Source: Sulfitobacter geojensis
GTDB taxonomy: Bacteria; Pseudomonadota; Alphaproteobacteria; Rhodobacterales; Rhodobacteraceae
Assembly: GCF_000622325.1 (NCBI RefSeq)
Contig: NZ_JASE01000005.1
Span: 992,001 to 1,056,000, forward strand
Length of the DNA: 64,000 nucleotides
Direction of reading: 5' to 3'
Shown here: positions 55,701-63,327 of the stretch, piece by piece
Layout of the letters: each line of letters opens with the position of its first letter
Numbering within the stretch: the stretch's first letter is position 1
Made by a program: the position numbers and the translations under genes
The notes under the pieces: model-generated
The model's input: the letters and a program-made list of their open reading frames with translations, nothing else
The model's database searches: none
Told to the model about the DNA's origin: nothing

Positions 55701-55958
55701 ATGATTTGCTCTTTCCGTCGGATCTTTGGGAATTTCCGCGCGCACCGGATTGGCTTTTCCTGCGCGCAGCACGTCCATCATCGCCTGATAGGGAGCCATC
55801 GCATTGGCAATGCTCTGCGGTGTTTCCGGCCGCTCGAAACGGGTCTCGGGGAATGGAATATCGGGCATTTGCGCGGGCAGGCCAGAACGTCGTTGAAGCC
55901 GTTCAAGGGGATAGCCCCCCAAATGCAGCGGGCGGTTTTTGGAGGAGAAAATCTTCAT
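52755..55958 (-). CDS. BhbA-type self-sufficient reductive dehalogenase (RdhA-reductase fusion)
   Basis: The protein has 1067 residues and no signal peptide. The first 650 residues resemble the cobalamin-dependent dehalogenase core of BhbA/NpRdhA, including an apparent duplicated half (LGFDARVHSATTSDI and LGYASKSHTVMDGDV). A Tyr in MRAYLRFS near residue 470 is the likely catalytic acid. Two 4Fe-4S motifs follow, FCEACNKCARECP near residue 557 and GMCGRCMKTCPWN near residue 603. A C-terminal reductase has RPYSLL near 800, GGGIGVTPM near 866 and 2Fe-2S CSDGICGVCKC near 1016. It should reduce aryl halides using NAD(P)H. The ATG at 55958 is preferred to a GTG at 55979. Confidence 0.85.
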   Translation of the reverse strand: MKIFSSKNRPLHLGGYPLERLQRRSGLPAQMPDIPFPETRFERPETPQSIANAMAPYQAMMDVLRAGKANPVRAEIPKDPTERANHIKAFGYYNDASMMGICALPDAARLGEPRQSAGTEALAEDLRSRQTKTLAAGVDVIMANLREAATTPVPPLPDHSHAVVILFAYGRDPRPDESGTDWIVDIQAERAALRATENATVIADYIRQLGFDARVHSATTSDINLGTCALASGLAVWENGTLQNPWLGTRFGLAVVSTDMVLSPDMPLAPMAEQPQGILNGLSWKLGTHGGLRAGTSDPFAKRDYVDGAHPFETLKRVPDPTTYIDAPNVPRVPKRSDLFARGQFGDMGPKVQDAMKGGQHVVKSAPAAAQRRLLGALILLQDGAVSAERSGADPARNAANLKAASYFLGSDASGLSACPDWTWYSHDATGTPITPPHDQALSLIIDQGFETTDGSSGDDWISVSQSMRAYLRFSIIGGIIAQHMRNLGYASKSHTVMDGDVLQPPLLLLAGLGEVSRIGEVILNPFLGPRLKSGVVTTTMPVEHDMPIDFGLQKFCEACNKCARECPSGAITAGPKKMFNGYEIWKSDSQKCATYRITNQGGGMCGRCMKTCPWNLEGLFAEAPFRWAAMHIPKAAPMLAKLDDKLGNGGLNPVKKWWWDIEMKADGGFAAPAAPVNTRDLQTDLDLKFEDQTLAVYPAPLAPHPWPYPDPMNREAGIAAHAALISADEHRAKTAAGDTDHLHLYQGAGDAPVLDLRVTGVDALTDAVTLYTFSDPQGADLPAWTAGGHLDLVVAPEFLRPYSLLSDPADRSKYQIAVLREDEGRGGSSLLHRVFTANRRVFVSKPVNHFELVEDAPHSLLMGGGIGVTPMIAFAHRLHALGRPFDLHYSASTRAAAAFCDILKAMPWASRVHLHMSDEGSRADLPAIMSALPKGAHVYTCGPDTYMQAVMDSAIASNIPEAQRHLEYFSTPELPEYVNHPFTLRLKSGREIAVPADQSASDALIAAGLPVDIKCSDGICGVCKCGVLKGAVEHRDFVLSAAQREEAMILCQSRAATPNATLEIDL

Positions 55959-56060
55959 TGTTCCGGCTTGCCATAGCACGGTGCAGAAAACCAGAGCCGC
56001 GCGCGCTGGCCAGTACAGACAAACCTGTTATCAAGAGGCACAGCAAGGAAAGGTCCGCAG

Positions 56061-56975
56061 ATGAGCACCACCCATGAAGCAGATGAAGACATCCGCAATC
56101 GCGACATCAAAATCTATGTGAACGGCGATATCGTGCACCGCGATGCGGCGAAAGTGTCGGTTTATGACAGCGGTTTCATGCTGGGGGACGGCATCTGGGA
56201 AGGTATGAGGCTGTACGATGGCGTATGGGCCTTTTTCGACGAACATATGGACCGGTTTTTCAACTCCTGCAAAACCATTTCAATGGATGTGGGTATGGAC
56301 AAGGCCGGCATCGCAGAGGCCATGCGCCAAACGGCCAAGGCCAATGGCATGACAGGTGATGTGCATTGCCGCCTGATGCTGACCCGTGGCATCAAAGACA
56401 AGCCGTTCCAGCATCCGCAGCTTAGTACCTCGGGGCCGACGTTGGTCATCATCATGGAGCACTCCAAACCCGTGGACCGGTTGCAATCGGCGGGCATCCG
56501 GCTGGCCACGGTGCCGCAGGTGCGCGGGTTGCCGATGGCGCAAGACCCCAAGCTGAATTCCCATTCCAAGCTGAACTGCATCATCGCCTGTTTGCAGGCA
56601 GAGGCGGCGGGCGCGGATGAGGGTTTGATGCTGGACCCGCAAGGATTTGTGAACACTACCAACGCGTGCAACTTCTTTATTGTGCGTCGGGGCGAGGTTT
56701 GGACCTCGACCGGGGATTACTGCATGAACGGGGTTACGCGGCAGAAGGTGATTGATCTGTGCCGCACAAATGGCATTCCGGTGTTTGAAAAGAACTTTTC
56801 GCTATATGAAACCTATGGTGCGGACGAGGCTTTTCTGACTGGCACGTTCGGCGCACAGACACCGGTGGCGGAAATTGACGGTAAACCGATTGGCACGGGC
56901 GAACGTCCCGTGACGGCCCGCATTCAGGCGCTGTACAAGGAGCTGATCCGCGCGCATGTGGCGGCGTTGTCTTAG
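56061..56975 (+). CDS. Class IV aminotransferase
   Basis: This 304-residue PLP enzyme of the branched-chain/D-amino-acid aminotransferase fold has the PLP Lys170 in LNSHSKLNCIIACLQ. Phosphate-site blocks are NTTNACNFFIV and GVTRQKVIDL, and YDSGFMLGDGIWEGMR lies near the start. Activity could be branched-chain, D-alanine or a beta-substituted amine; the sequence does not decide. It is divergent from the dehalogenase and its end overlaps the glycerate kinase end by 3 bases. Confidence 0.88.
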   Translation: MSTTHEADEDIRNRDIKIYVNGDIVHRDAAKVSVYDSGFMLGDGIWEGMRLYDGVWAFFDEHMDRFFNSCKTISMDVGMDKAGIAEAMRQTAKANGMTGDVHCRLMLTRGIKDKPFQHPQLSTSGPTLVIIMEHSKPVDRLQSAGIRLATVPQVRGLPMAQDPKLNSHSKLNCIIACLQAEAAGADEGLMLDPQGFVNTTNACNFFIVRRGEVWTSTGDYCMNGVTRQKVIDLCRTNGIPVFEKNFSLYETYGADEAFLTGTFGAQTPVAEIDGKPIGTGERPVTARIQALYKELIRAHVAALS

Positions 56976-58237
56976 GGTAAATCCCCGATCAGAATAGCGC
57001 GGAAATCATTGACATTCGTGCCGGTGGGACCGGTGACAAACAGATCATCCGTGGCCGCGAAAGCGCTGTAGGCATCATTGTGTTGCAGATGCGTTTGCGG
57101 GTCACTGCCGGCACGGCGCATCCTGTCTGCGGTGGTGCCATCGACGAAGGCACCTGCGTTATCCTCTGATCCGTCGATCCCGTCTGTGTCGGCGGCCAGC
57201 GCGTGCATTCCCGCCACCCCGTCCAGTGCCAGCGCCAGCGCGAGCTGGAATTCGCTGTTGCGCCCGCCGCGTCCCTTATGGCGCAGGGTGACGGTGGTTT
57301 CACCGCCGGACAACAAGACAACAGGTGCAGGATAGGGGAAACCGGTGTCGGCAACCTGACGCGCCAGCGCCGCATGTACTTGGGCGACATCGCGCGCTTC
57401 GCCCTCGATCCGGTCGGACATCACCCATGCGTTAACGCCTTTGGCGCGGGCGGCTTTCGCAGCCGCATCCAGTGAAATCGCGGCGGAGGCGATGATACGG
57501 GTTTCGTTGCGGTCGACCAGACGGGGCGCTTCGCCGTCGCACTGTGCGTCAAGGTGGGTCATCAACCGGTCGGGCAGGATGATCCCGCGGGCCCGTATCA
57601 TCGCGGCAACGCTGCTTGGTTGTGGGCGTCCGGCCACGGTTGGTCCTGACGCAACTTCGCCCGCCGCGTCGCCGGGCACATCGGACACGATCAGGCTGCA
57701 TACCTGCGCCGGAGCGGCCAGTTCTGCCAAGCGCCCGCCGTTGATACCGCTGAAACATTTGCGAATGTCGTTCATCACCGAGATCGGTGCGCCCGATGCC
57801 AACAGTGCCTCGTTCAGCTCTTGCAGGTCGGCCAGTTCCAACCCCTCCGGCGGATCAGGCAGCAGGGACGATCCACCGCCGCAAACCAGCGCAATCACCA
57901 GATCGTCAGGGCCAAGGCCGGTCACTGCCGCCTTTAACGCCTGCGCAGCTTGCAATCCGGCAGCGTCCGGCACCGGATGCGCGGCCTCCATCACTTTGAT
58001 CGAAGTGCAAGGCGCGCCGTAGCCGTATCGCGTGACGATCACGCCTGAGTACGGCCCGTCCCAAAGTGCCTCGAAAGCCTGTGCCAGTTGCGCGGCCCCT
58101 TTGCCGGCACCAACCACCACCGTGCGGCCCTTGGGTTTGACGGGCAGGCGGCCTTGCAGTGCTTTTAACGGGTCCGCTGCCGCGACGGCACAGTCAAACA
58201 GATGGCTTAAAAAGGCGCGGCGCGTGTTGGTCATCAA
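56972..58237 (-). CDS. Glycerate 2-kinase (TtuD/MOFRL family)
   Basis: This 421-residue protein has the glycerate kinase family pattern: VVGAGKGAAQLAQAFEALW, LVCGGGSSLLPDPPEGL and a C-terminal MOFRL domain with LSGGETTVTLRHKGRGGRN. It would phosphorylate glycerate to 2-phosphoglycerate, and older annotations name it hydroxypyruvate reductase. It lies just after ugd, 12 bases downstream on the same strand. Confidence 0.87.
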   Translation of the reverse strand: MMTNTRRAFLSHLFDCAVAAADPLKALQGRLPVKPKGRTVVVGAGKGAAQLAQAFEALWDGPYSGVIVTRYGYGAPCTSIKVMEAAHPVPDAAGLQAAQALKAAVTGLGPDDLVIALVCGGGSSLLPDPPEGLELADLQELNEALLASGAPISVMNDIRKCFSGINGGRLAELAAPAQVCSLIVSDVPGDAAGEVASGPTVAGRPQPSSVAAMIRARGIILPDRLMTHLDAQCDGEAPRLVDRNETRIIASAAISLDAAAKAARAKGVNAWVMSDRIEGEARDVAQVHAALARQVADTGFPYPAPVVLLSGGETTVTLRHKGRGGRNSEFQLALALALDGVAGMHALAADTDGIDGSEDNAGAFVDGTTADRMRRAGSDPQTHLQHNDAYSAFAATDDLFVTGPTGTNVNDFRAILIGDLP

Positions 58238-58249
58238 AACTCCTGCGGG

Positions 58250-59416
58250 TCAACTGACCCCGAAAATATCGCGGGTGAACACCTTGTCTTCTACATCACT
58301 CAAATCGGCAGAGGCACGATTGGCAACGATCACATCGCATTCGGTCTTGAACGCTTCAAGATCGGTGACGACTTCGCAACCCATGAATTTCTTTTTACCC
58401 AGAGAAGGTTCATAAACCAGCACCCTGATCCCTGCATCGCGAATGTCGCGGATCACACCCTGCACCGAGGTCTGGCGGAAATTGTCTGAACCCGCTTTCA
58501 TCACCAACCGGTGGATGCCCACCGTTTGCGGCCCCATTTCAATCACCTTGCTGGCGATATATTCCTTGCGCGTCTTATTGGCCTGAACCACGGCCCGCAT
58601 CAGGTTTTGTGGCACATCCGAAAAGTTGGCCAGCAGTTGTTTGGTATCCTTGGGCAGACAGTATCCGCCATAGCCGAAGGACGGGTTGTTATAATGCGTG
58701 CCGATGCGCGGATCGAGGCCGATGCCTTCAATGATCTCGCGGGCATTCATATCGGCGCTCAGCGCATAGCTGTCGAGTTCGTTAAAAAAGGCGACCCGCA
58801 GGGCAAGGTAGGTATTGGCAAACAGCTTGATTGATTCCGCTTCTTCGGGGCCCGTGAAGAGCAAGGGGATATTGGTGGCCTGTGCGCCATCGGCCATCAG
58901 CTGGGCAAATCCGCGCGCGGCGGGGGTGTCTGCGCCAACCACAATCCGCGAGGGGTTGAGGTTGTCATGCAAGGCTTGTCCTTCGCGCAGGAACTCGGGG
59001 CAGAAAAAGATGTTTTCGCTGCCGATGCTCTCGCGCATCCGGCGCACAAACCCGACGGGCACGGTGGATTTTACAATCAGCGCGGCGGCCGGATTGGCCT
59101 TATGTGCCATAGCGAGGACCTGTTCGACCGATGAGGTGTCGAAAAAGTCGGTTTTGGGATCGTAATCTGTGGGGGTTGCAACCACAATATAGTCAGCATC
59201 GGCGCAGGCCGCTTCGGCATCGGTTGTGGCGCTCAGGTGCAATGTGCGGTTCGCCAGCCAATCTGACAGCGCCTTTTCCTCGATCGGCGAGGTGCGGGCG
59301 TTGATCATCGCAACACGTTCCGGCGAAACATCAACCGCGACGACCGTATTGTGCTGGGCCAATAAGACTGCGTTGGACAGCCCAACGTATCCAATGCCAA
59401 ATACTGAAATTTTCAT
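58250..59416 (-). CDS. ugd: UDP-glucose 6-dehydrogenase
   Basis: This 388-residue nucleotide-sugar dehydrogenase has the same length as E. coli Ugd and opens MKISVFGIGYVGLSNAVLLA. The catalytic Cys lies in SFGYGGYCLPKDTKQLL near residue 250. It oxidises UDP-glucose to UDP-glucuronate, the expected substrate of the epimerase at 51757. The start at 59416 is chosen from family alignment; an in-frame ATG at 59455 exists. Confidence 0.9.
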   Translation of the reverse strand: MKISVFGIGYVGLSNAVLLAQHNTVVAVDVSPERVAMINARTSPIEEKALSDWLANRTLHLSATTDAEAACADADYIVVATPTDYDPKTDFFDTSSVEQVLAMAHKANPAAALIVKSTVPVGFVRRMRESIGSENIFFCPEFLREGQALHDNLNPSRIVVGADTPAARGFAQLMADGAQATNIPLLFTGPEEAESIKLFANTYLALRVAFFNELDSYALSADMNAREIIEGIGLDPRIGTHYNNPSFGYGGYCLPKDTKQLLANFSDVPQNLMRAVVQANKTRKEYIASKVIEMGPQTVGIHRLVMKAGSDNFRQTSVQGVIRDIRDAGIRVLVYEPSLGKKKFMGCEVVTDLEAFKTECDVIVANRASADLSDVEDKVFTRDIFGVS

Positions 59417-59738
59417 AAGCTGCTCAGCCCTATTTTTAACGGAGATACCTGTCATATTCCCATCTTGCTGGCAATATCAGTGCCACGAAAGGGGGGCATC
59501 GCCACAACAGGTGGTGCAACACTGCCTTGAAAACAAGCGGGGCGAGGGCAGGCGCAGCGGTTTTCACGTCGCGACGCAAGATGCATCTGTCGCCGCAATT
59601 ATTGATGGCCGACACAAGACACAATGCGGTGCAGGTCACGTTCACCTGGCTTTGCGCCGCGCGCTGGTGGAAAATCTAGGGACCATGCCTTAGGCAAAGC
59701 ATGGCCCGTATCCAGATCGCGGTCCGTGTTTGCTGATG
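59417..59738. other. 322-base gap between ugd and the cupin gene
   Basis: No gene, RNA or repeat is recognisable here. It holds the ugd promoter region and, near the cupin end, one hairpin (59679-59707). Short open frames on both strands lack ribosome sites and family motifs. Confidence 0.6.
59679..59707 (-). terminator. Hairpin downstream of the VOC-cupin gene
   Basis: GGG-A-CCATGC pairs with GCATGG-CCC with one bulged A and a 10-base loop, 32 bases after the cupin stop on the minus strand. No T-run is present. Confidence 0.4.
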
Positions 59739-60860
59739 TTAGCCGTGCACTTGCGTGTTGAAGGTGGAGGGCAGGGTCGCCTCGATCAGCTCACAGTCCG
59801 CAGAGGCATTCACATAGCGGGCTTTCAGGAACGGCGGCAGCACAAAAGCGTCCCCCGCCACCAGATCATGCGGCTCGGCACCTTCTGCTTCGACCTCAAG
59901 GGTCAGGGTGCCCTCTTTGACAAAGGTGAACAGGATATCCGTGTCATGGCTGGACCATGGTGTGGTGCCGGACCCGTCAGGCCGGGCGACCGTAACACCC
60001 GCGACGCCGCCGGTGCCTGCGCCAATGCCGGTGTCGCGGGCGTCCCAACCGGGGATGCGCCACGGGGCCCAGACGGCCTCCGCTTCTTTGTGGTGGACAA
60101 ATTTACTGCCGCTCCAGTCGCGGTCGGGGTTGATGGTGCCATTGGGCAATTCCATCTCATGATCAATGGTGGTGACATGTTCGGCAGGCACGCCCAGTTC
60201 CAGCACTTCAACGTTATCCGAGGCTTCGAGCACGCGGTGACGGATCTGCGGCGGCTGGATCACGCAATCACCGGCGTTCAGGATAAACGGGTCGCCCTGA
60301 TCTTCGTAAACCAGCCGCACCCAGCCGCGATAGCAAAAGATCAGCTGAAATCCGACCGTGTGATAATGGACCATATCGGGCACCGGCCCGCCATCAGGGA
60401 TGCGGATATGCGAGGCAATGATGGACCCGCCCAGCCGGTCGGTAATCAGATCGCGATAGCGCATGCCCGCGCGGCCAATCACCCATGAATCGCTGTCGGC
60501 CAAGCGGCGCACCATAAAGGAATGGCGGGTTTCGGGGATCACCAGTGGCGGGTTGGCGTCATGTATTTCAACGCGGTTACCGTTGGGCGAGGTCAGGGTG
60601 GCACCCCCGTCTGTCCCATCGGTCAATGTGGCAGGTTCATCCGCATAAAGGCGCAGCAAGGCGGGTGCGACATCGGCATCACGGTCTAGCCGCAAGCGCA
60701 GACCATGGCCCGAGATCACAGCGACCGAAGGATCATCGGCCGGAAAGATCAGATCAAGCCGGAAACCAAGGGTGTTTAAAAAGAAAGGCATCTCGGTTTT
60801 CAGATCGGTGACAGGCAGGACCAGTTCGCCGGTTTGGATATTATCGGTTGAGGTGGACAC
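59739..60860 (-). CDS. VOC/double-cupin fusion protein
   Basis: This is a 373-residue protein. The N-terminal part (about 1-115) resembles a glyoxalase/VOC half-module (ELVLPVTDLKTEMPFFLNTLG). Two cupin modules follow: the first has VHYHTVGFQLIFCYRG and PPQIRHRV, likely metal ligands; the second has PWSSHDTDILFTF and FVLPPFLKARY. The start is a GTG at 60860 with AGGAG 8 bases upstream; an ATG at 60908 lacks a ribosome site. It could be a dioxygenase or a sensor. No substrate is predictable. Confidence 0.7.
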   Translation of the reverse strand: MSTSTDNIQTGELVLPVTDLKTEMPFFLNTLGFRLDLIFPADDPSVAVISGHGLRLRLDRDADVAPALLRLYADEPATLTDGTDGGATLTSPNGNRVEIHDANPPLVIPETRHSFMVRRLADSDSWVIGRAGMRYRDLITDRLGGSIIASHIRIPDGGPVPDMVHYHTVGFQLIFCYRGWVRLVYEDQGDPFILNAGDCVIQPPQIRHRVLEASDNVEVLELGVPAEHVTTIDHEMELPNGTINPDRDWSGSKFVHHKEAEAVWAPWRIPGWDARDTGIGAGTGGVAGVTVARPDGSGTTPWSSHDTDILFTFVKEGTLTLEVEAEGAEPHDLVAGDAFVLPPFLKARYVNASADCELIEATLPSTFNTQVHG

Positions 60861-61041
60861 AGTGCCGCTCCTGAGGTGTATGAATATGGATGTATTTCCC
60901 CAATCCATCGCCGATTAAATATGAAGCGTCAATGGGCAGCGCCCGATCCGTCACCTTGGTTCCACAAGACGGGTCGATATTCCGGATGCGCGACGGTAAA
61001 CTCCGCCCGTGCGACACAACCCCTTACAAAGAGAACCCGAC

Positions 61042-61992
61042 ATGCCGAAACTGCTGATCACCCGTCCCCTGCCGCAATCGGTGTTGGAGGCGGCCAAAGC
61101 GTCATTCGACGTGACGGTGCGCGCTGAAACCACACCGCTGAGTGTCGCAGAGCGCACCGCTGCGCTGCGCGATTATGATGCGGTTCTGCCAACTCTGGGC
61201 GATCAGTTTCCGGCAGATGCCTTTGCAGACCAGCCGCGGGCGCGCATTCTGGCGAATTTTGGTGTGGGGTTTAATCACATTGATGCAGGTGCGGCGCGTG
61301 CGGCGGGTCTTGAGGTGACCAACACCCCCGGTGCCGTCACCGACGCCACGGCCGATATTGCCATGACCCTCATGCTGATGACCTGCCGGCGCGCAGGCGA
61401 AGGCGAACGGATGGTGCGTGCGGGAAATTGGCCGGGATGGCATCCGACGCAGCTGTTGGGCATGCATGTCAGCGGCAAGACTTTGGGCGTGGTCGGCATG
61501 GGGCGGATCGGTAAGGCGATTGCAAAACGTGCCGCTGCCGGTTTCGGGATGAAGGTCGTGTTTTACAACCGCTCGCCGGTCCGCGATCTGCCGTTCGAGG
61601 CGACACAGCTGGAAGACCTGCACGCGGTTATGAAGGCGGCAGATGTGGTCGTGCTGGCCGTGCCCGCGACGCCGCAAACGCATCACCTGATTGACACGGC
61701 AGCTTTGGCGGCGATGTCGCCGGACAGCTATCTGGTAAATATTGCGCGCGGCGATGTGATCGACGAACAGGCGCTGGTCACCGCGTTGCAAGAGAACCGC
61801 ATCGCGGGGGCCGGACTGGATGTGTATGAATTCGAACCCAAAGTGCCCGCCGCTCTGATCGCGCTGGAAAACGTCACCCTGCTGCCGCATCTTGGCACTT
61901 CGGCGCAAGAAGTGCGCGAACAGATGGGGGTGATGGCGGTCGACAACCTTGTGGCGTTTTTTGACGGCAAGCCGGTGCCCAACCCCGTTTAA
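61042..61992 (+). CDS. D-2-hydroxyacid dehydrogenase (glyoxylate/hydroxypyruvate reductase type)
   Basis: This 316-residue enzyme has the NAD motif GKTLGVVGMGRIGKAIAKRA and ANFGVGFNHIDAGAA. The catalytic Arg lies in NIARGDVID, the Glu in YEFEP and the His in LLPHLGTSAQE. It fits GyaR/GhrB-like reductases. With glycerate 2-kinase at 56972 it could form a hydroxypyruvate-to-2-phosphoglycerate route, though they are not in one operon. The ATG at 61042 follows AAAGAGAA. Confidence 0.87.
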   Translation: MPKLLITRPLPQSVLEAAKASFDVTVRAETTPLSVAERTAALRDYDAVLPTLGDQFPADAFADQPRARILANFGVGFNHIDAGAARAAGLEVTNTPGAVTDATADIAMTLMLMTCRRAGEGERMVRAGNWPGWHPTQLLGMHVSGKTLGVVGMGRIGKAIAKRAAAGFGMKVVFYNRSPVRDLPFEATQLEDLHAVMKAADVVVLAVPATPQTHHLIDTAALAAMSPDSYLVNIARGDVIDEQALVTALQENRIAGAGLDVYEFEPKVPAALIALENVTLLPHLGTSAQEVREQMGVMAVDNLVAFFDGKPVPNPV

Positions 61993-62011
61993 CGTTCTCG
62001 GTTTTATCAAC

Positions 62012-62046
62012 AAAAAAGGGGCGCACCGACTGGCACGCCCCTTTTT
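62012..62046. terminator. Bidirectional intrinsic terminator
   Basis: AAAAAGGGGCG and CGCCCCTTTTT form an 11-bp stem with a 12-base loop, with T-runs in both directions. It lies between convergent genes ending at 61992 and 62065. Confidence 0.9.
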
Positions 62047-62064
62047 CTTTCTGGCTTGTCAGGC

Positions 62065-63093
62065 TTACTTCCAGCCAACAGCGTTAAAAATCTTCTGCGC
62101 TTCGGGCAGGTTTTTCGCAACGTCCGACAGGTTCACATCATCCGCTTTAAATTCACCCAGCTTTGCAACGCTTTCGCTGCGCTTTACGCTTGGCACTGCG
62201 GGGAATTCATCGTTGCCGGCCGAGAAATACTGCTGCGCCTGATCGGAGGACAGGTATTCAAGGAAAGCGATCGCGTTTTCCTTGTGCGGTGCATGTGCCG
62301 CGACGCCACCACCGGACAGGTTCATATGCGCGCCTTCGGCATCCTGCGCCGGAAAGATCCAGCCGATTTGATCGATGTCCGCACTCAGGCCTTTGACGTC
62401 GGTGCGCAGGGCGCGGGCAAAGTAATAGGTGTTTGCAACAGAGATATCGCACTGGCCCGACACGATGCCGCGCAGCTGGTCGGTGTCGCCGCCTTCGGGA
62501 TCACGCGCAAAGTTGGCAACCATGCCGGCAGCCCACTCGGTCGCCGCTTCCACACCGTGGTTTTCAATGATCGAGGCCAGCAATGTCTGGCTATAAACGT
62601 TCGACGAGGAGCGGTGGCAGACCATGCCCTTGTACGCGGGGTCGGCCAGCGAGACGTAATCCATTGGCGGGTTTTGCACTTCGTCTTTGTCATAAAAGAT
62701 GATCCGTGCACGCTGCGAGAACGCGAACCACTGGTTGTCACGGTCTTGCAGATTGCCGGGAATGCGGTCTTCCAGAACGGCATTGTCGATGGATTGCAGC
62801 ACGCCCATTTCCTTGGCGCGGGCAAGGCGGGAGGTATCAACGGTCAACAGAACATCGGCCGGCGAATTCGCACCCTCGGCCTGCATGCGGGCCAGCAGCT
62901 CGTCTGCTTTCCCTTCGATGCGGTTGATGGTGATGCCGGTGGCTTCGGTGAAGTCGGAGTAAAGCCGCTCGTCTGTGTCATAGTGGCGCGAGGAATAGAG
63001 GTTCAGCTCTTTTGCGTCATCAGCGAAGGCGTTGCCCGCCATCAGCGTCGATGCGGCCAGTACTGCGGTAGTGGATTTTGTGAAGAACGACAT
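62065..63093 (-). CDS. FutA/FbpA-type iron(III)-binding ABC protein
   Basis: This 342-residue periplasmic binding protein has a signal peptide (STTAVLAASTLMAGNAFA). ELNLYSSRHYDTDERLYSDF and the paired tyrosines in VANTYYFARAL are the ferric-iron ligands of FutA/FbpA proteins. Permease and ATPase genes are not adjacent on this side. Iron-responsive control is likely from function, but I found no consensus iron box in the 234 bases upstream. Confidence 0.9.
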   Translation of the reverse strand: MSFFTKSTTAVLAASTLMAGNAFADDAKELNLYSSRHYDTDERLYSDFTEATGITINRIEGKADELLARMQAEGANSPADVLLTVDTSRLARAKEMGVLQSIDNAVLEDRIPGNLQDRDNQWFAFSQRARIIFYDKDEVQNPPMDYVSLADPAYKGMVCHRSSSNVYSQTLLASIIENHGVEAATEWAAGMVANFARDPEGGDTDQLRGIVSGQCDISVANTYYFARALRTDVKGLSADIDQIGWIFPAQDAEGAHMNLSGGGVAAHAPHKENAIAFLEYLSSDQAQQYFSAGNDEFPAVPSVKRSESVAKLGEFKADDVNLSDVAKNLPEAQKIFNAVGWK

Positions 63094-63135
63094 GGGAATC
63101 CTTGGGTGTGAGTAGTTTACTGATTTACTCGACTA

Positions 63136-63148
63136 CCCGAGATTCGGG
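63136..63148. promoter_or_regulatory. Short dyad upstream of the iron-binding gene
   Basis: CCCGA-GAT-TCGGG is a perfect 5-bp inverted repeat 42 bases before the iron-binding gene start on the minus strand. It is small and could be chance; noted as a candidate site only. Confidence 0.2.
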
Positions 63149-63271
63149 TGCAGGGCAATATTCTTTATTGAAATAGTCGGGAATTGCGGGCGCACCATTC
63201 GGGTGCTTTTCGTCTCTGGTGGCGTGGCGTGGCCTTGCGCACGATCCAGCTTTCACTTGATTACAGCCCTT

Positions 63272-63283
63272 GTTAGCGCTAAC
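63272..63283. promoter_or_regulatory. LacI-type operator upstream of gap
   Basis: GTTAGCGCTAAC is a perfect 12-bp palindrome with the central CG typical of LacI-family sites. It lies 44 bases before the gap start. It closely resembles, from memory, the site described for the central-carbon regulator CceR/PckR in related alphaproteobacteria, which acts on glycolytic and gluconeogenic genes. The regulator is inferred. Confidence 0.65.
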
Positions 63284-63327
63284 CATGCGTCAAAATTAAT
63301 GCGCGACGCCCTTAAGGAGCTTTTGTC

